A DNA stretch of 64,000 nt from AP-15 sp963737145 (GTDB lineage: Bacteria; Pseudomonadota; Alphaproteobacteria; ATCC43930; CGMCC-115725), in the NCBI GenBank assembly GCA_963737145.1, contig CAVTRO010000001.1, forward strand, positions 1 to 64,000, given 5' to 3'. Below, in pieces: positions 61,889 to 64,000 of this stretch. The notes under the pieces are model-generated. The model saw only the letters and a list, made by a program, of their open reading frames with translations. It ran no database searches and was not told the origin of the DNA. Numbering within the stretch: the first letter of the stretch is position 1; the number at the start of each line of letters is the position of its first letter. Position numbers and translations under genes: made by a program.

Positions 61889-62707
61889 ATGAAGCAACCC
61901 AACCGCATCAAAGCCGCTATGCGCGCCGGACGCAAGGCTTACGGCTACAACCTTTCCTTCCCATCCCCATGGGTGATTGACATTCTGGGGAGGCTCGACT
62001 TCGATTTTGTCTTTATCGACGGCGAGCATGGGCCATTTGGCCTCGACCAGCTCGAGGACCTCTGCCGGACCGCCGAACGCCATGATTTGACACCGATCGC
62101 CAGGGTGCCGGACGTCGGCTCATCGACCATCCTGCGCTATCTCGACCGTGGGATCATGGGCATATTGGGCCCGCACATCGCCACCGAGGCGGATGCCCGC
62201 CAGCTCGTGCGGGCGTGCCATTTCGGTCCGCTCAACGAGCGGTCGTTCGGGGCCAACCGGGGCACCGACTACAATGCCGGGATTGCCGGCAAGGCGGCGT
62301 ATTACCGTGAGGCAAACGAACAGATGCTGGTCCGCGCGTTGCTGGAGGATGCCGCCGTGCTTGACAACCTCGACACAATTCTCGCGGTGCCGGGCATCGA
62401 ACTCTACAGCATCGGCCCAAACGATTTTGCCCAAAGTCTCGGGCGTCCCGGCCAGCCCGACCATCCGGAAGTCGTCGAGACAATGCAGGAAATCACCCGC
62501 CGCATCCGCCAGGCTGGCCGCACGATGCAATCGGACGTGATGCAAGGGGCGTGGGTCAGCGATATGCTGCTCGATGCGGGCCGTCGTATTCTTCATCGCA
62601 GCGTGGGTGAATGCTGCAGGATCCGGGCGCGCGCCTTCCGTTCCGACCCGCCGCACGTCTACGGGATCCCGAGGCCCGCCGCTCGCATTGACAGAGGCTT
62701 TGGATAA
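61889..62707 (+). CDS. HpcH/HpaI aldolase family protein, possible C-terminal frameshift
   Basis: Class II pyruvate aldolase (HpcH/HpaI), about 272 aa as read. The active-site motifs are VFIDGEHGPFGLDQL (metal Glu region), GIMGILGPHIATEADARQLV and LYSIGPNDFAQSLG. The family C-terminus normally ends DAGRRFLAA; here the frame gives DAGRRILHRSV, while one base earlier gives GRRFFIAAW. An extra base near 62588 is therefore possible and the tail after about 233 is doubtful. Substrates are 2-keto-3-hydroxy acids; the actual one is unknown. Confidence 0.87.
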   Translation: MKQPNRIKAAMRAGRKAYGYNLSFPSPWVIDILGRLDFDFVFIDGEHGPFGLDQLEDLCRTAERHDLTPIARVPDVGSSTILRYLDRGIMGILGPHIATEADARQLVRACHFGPLNERSFGANRGTDYNAGIAGKAAYYREANEQMLVRALLEDAAVLDNLDTILAVPGIELYSIGPNDFAQSLGRPGQPDHPEVVETMQEITRRIRQAGRTMQSDVMQGAWVSDMLLDAGRRILHRSVGECCRIRARAFRSDPPHVYGIPRPAARIDRGFG

Positions 62708-62794
62708 CTTGCGCCGGCTGACGTCAACGATCACTTATTCGTCGATCTCACCGGCGAGCAGCGGCGGGTCTGAGCAATTTCTGTCGGAGGGAGC

Positions 62795-63043
62795 ATGACC
62801 AAGGTTCGGATCGAGCTGTCGGACGCGACGGCGCGCGTCGCACGCGAGGCGGGGCTCCTGACATCCGAGGTGCTCGAACGGCTGCTCACGGATGCGATCA
62901 GGCGCCGGCAAGCGGCCGGCGAGCTTCTCGCGATCGCCGACCGCGTGGCTGAGGCGGGGATCGATCCGATGCCGATGGAAGAAATCGATCGCGAAGTGAA
63001 GGCCGTTCGCGCCGAGCGTCGGCGACGTGCGGGCGGTTCTTGA
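62795..63043 (+). CDS. Antitoxin-like small protein of a PIN toxin-antitoxin pair
   Basis: 82-aa protein with an N-terminal strand-helix-helix (KVRIELSDATARVAREAGLL, then EVLERLLTDAIRRRQ), the ribbon-helix-helix-like layout of PIN antitoxins, and an acidic/amphipathic C-terminus (EEIDREVKAVRAERRRRAGGS). GGAGG is upstream of ATG 62795. It overlaps the toxin gene by 17 bp, the usual coupled arrangement. It would repress its own promoter and neutralise the toxin. Confidence 0.8.
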   Translation: MTKVRIELSDATARVAREAGLLTSEVLERLLTDAIRRRQAAGELLAIADRVAEAGIDPMPMEEIDREVKAVRAERRRRAGGS

Positions 63044-63443
63044 TACCAATGTGCTGCTGTCGGGTCTGTTTTGGCGCGGCGCACCGCATGCGCTGATCGA
63101 ACAGGTCCGCGACGGCGTGCTCACGCCGATCAGCAGCCCGAGCTTGCTGGCTGAACTCGCCGAGGTCGTCAACCGCCCAAAATTTCAGGCTGTCCTGGAC
63201 CGTTCCAACACCGATCCCGAACGGACGCTCGCTGAGCTGCGACGATTGGTTGAGATCATCGATCCGCCACCGTTGCCGGCGCCGGTCAGTCGAGATCCTT
63301 CGGACGATGCAGTGCTCGCGCTCGCTGCCGCCGCGCAGGCGGATCTGATCATCAGCGGCGACGCCGATCTCCTGACCCTCGGCAGCTATGCCGGAATCCC
63401 GATCATCGATCCCGCCGAAGCCATCATCCGCATCCAGGGCTAG
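63027..63443 (+). CDS. PIN-domain toxin (putative endoribonuclease)
   Basis: 138-aa PIN protein of the family often named putative toxin-antitoxin component (TIGR00305 type). The acidic residues expected for Mg-dependent RNase are visible: Asp6 in AVLDTNVLLSG, Glu in SLLAELAEVVNRP, Asp in RDPSDDAVLALA and Asp in IISGDADLLTL. It starts at GTG 63027, inside the antitoxin gene. It lies just before the truncated MetX copy, near the right end of the cargo. Confidence 0.85.
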   Translation: MRAVLDTNVLLSGLFWRGAPHALIEQVRDGVLTPISSPSLLAELAEVVNRPKFQAVLDRSNTDPERTLAELRRLVEIIDPPPLPAPVSRDPSDDAVLALAAAAQADLIISGDADLLTLGSYAGIPIIDPAEAIIRIQG

Positions 63444-63464
63444 AGTGTTGCTGCGGCCATAAGA

Positions 63465-64000
63465 GCCGCAACCCGGCGAACGGCAACCAGCCGGGCTCGT
63501 GGGACGGCCTGGTCGGGCCGGGCAAGGCGATCGACACCGACAAATTGTTCGTCGTCGCCTCGAACATGCTCGGCTCGTCCTTCGGCTCGACCAATGCCGG
63601 CAATATCAACCCGCAGACCGGCGAGGCCTATGGCCCCGATTTTCCGAACATCACGATCCGCGACATCGTCGCCGCGCAGAAAGCCCTGCTCGACGATCTC
63701 GGCGTTCGCCATCTGGTCGCGGTCGCCGGTCCCTCCTACGGAGGCTACCAGGCGTTTCAATGGGCGGTCGCCTACCCCGATTTCATGGACGCGATCGTGC
63801 CGGTCAACACCGCTCCCTGGGCCTCGGTCAACACGGAAAAGCAATTGGCCGAGTTAGAGGCGCGGCTCGCCGGCGATCCCGAATGGCATGGCGGCCGCTA
63901 TTACGGCAAGGCGGCATGCAAGACGGTGCTGACCGACATCCGGGTCGAGACATTGAAGCGCTACGGCATCGAGACCGCGCTGGCGCCGCGTTTCCCCGAC
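63465..64000 (+). pseudogene. 5'-truncated copy of the MetX-like gene (parent at 58443-59540), runs off window
   Basis: Aligns without gaps to 58660-59195 and differs only at scattered bases (for example Ile/Val in DGLVGPGK, and NINPQTGEAYG for NIDPETREAYG). It lacks the first 72 or so codons: homology starts abruptly at 63465, inside the CAGRNPANG region, directly after the PIN gene. The reading frame is open to the window end, so the rest of the gene may be intact further on, but it has no proper start here. It marks the right direct repeat around the DUF1326 cargo. Confidence 0.88.

Overview
The window is GC-rich chromosomal DNA from an alphaproteobacterium, most likely of the order Hyphomicrobiales (Bradyrhizobium/Xanthobacteraceae-like). 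The reasons are a SciP/DUF1153 cell-cycle regulator, three palindromic intergenic repeat types that resemble rhizobial ones, many ABC uptake systems, and densely packed genes with ATGA/GTGA overlaps. I see no rRNA, tRNA, CRISPR array, transposase or phage gene. The genus is inference.

Layout. 1-7.0 kb (minus strand): an alternative complex III operon, actABCDEF, encoding a quinol:electron-acceptor oxidoreductase; actF runs off the left edge and is frameshifted. 7.1-11.1 kb: a short-chain dehydrogenase and a branched-chain amino-acid-type ABC cassette (binding protein, LivF, LivG) without permeases. 11.2-13.1 kb: hisI and a class III aminotransferase. 13.1-18.0 kb: a Fe3+/polyamine-type ABC importer headed by a 2-hydroxyacid dehydrogenase. 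18.0-22.2 kb: two secreted small proteins, a phosphonoacetate hydrolase, a methyltransferase and an SDR. 22.1-25.0 kb: an NMT1/ThiY-like ABC importer. 25-34 kb: a universal stress protein, a sulfotransferase, an OmpA porin, a DUF2092 protein with a glycine-rich partner, a DUF2383 protein, an enoyl-CoA hydratase, a GST, a beta-helix lipoprotein and SciP. 34.3-41.2 kb: an MFS carrier, an M3 oligoendopeptidase, an N-acyl-D-amino-acid deacylase and an ABC exporter. 41.5-45.9 kb: a glycosyltransferase, a PRC-barrel protein, a second MFS carrier and an unrecognised His-rich 494-aa protein. 46.0-49.1 kb: an OsmF-type glycine-betaine/choline ABC importer.

The last 15 kb is the most unusual part. A divergent gene pair, a CinA-nucleotidylyltransferase fusion (56967-58175) and a MetX-like acyltransferase (58443-59540), sits in the middle. 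A broken copy of the first gene lies at 49098-49865 and a 5'-truncated copy of the second at 63465-64000, each in the same orientation as its parent. Between the two CinA-type copies lies a sulfatase locus: AraC regulator, outer-membrane protein, formylglycine-generating enzyme, arylsulfatase, HAD phosphatase and DUF4239 protein. Between the two MetX copies lies a DUF1326-DUF2182-DUF1326 module, an HpcH/HpaI aldolase and a PIN toxin-antitoxin pair. Each cargo is thus bounded by direct repeats.

Several otherwise well-conserved genes (actF, livF, the aminotransferase, an SDR, a DUF1326 gene three times, a small ORF) are broken by single-base indels, mostly one missing base. This pattern suggests residual sequencing or assembly error rather than gene decay, so those genes are annotated over their full corrected extent.
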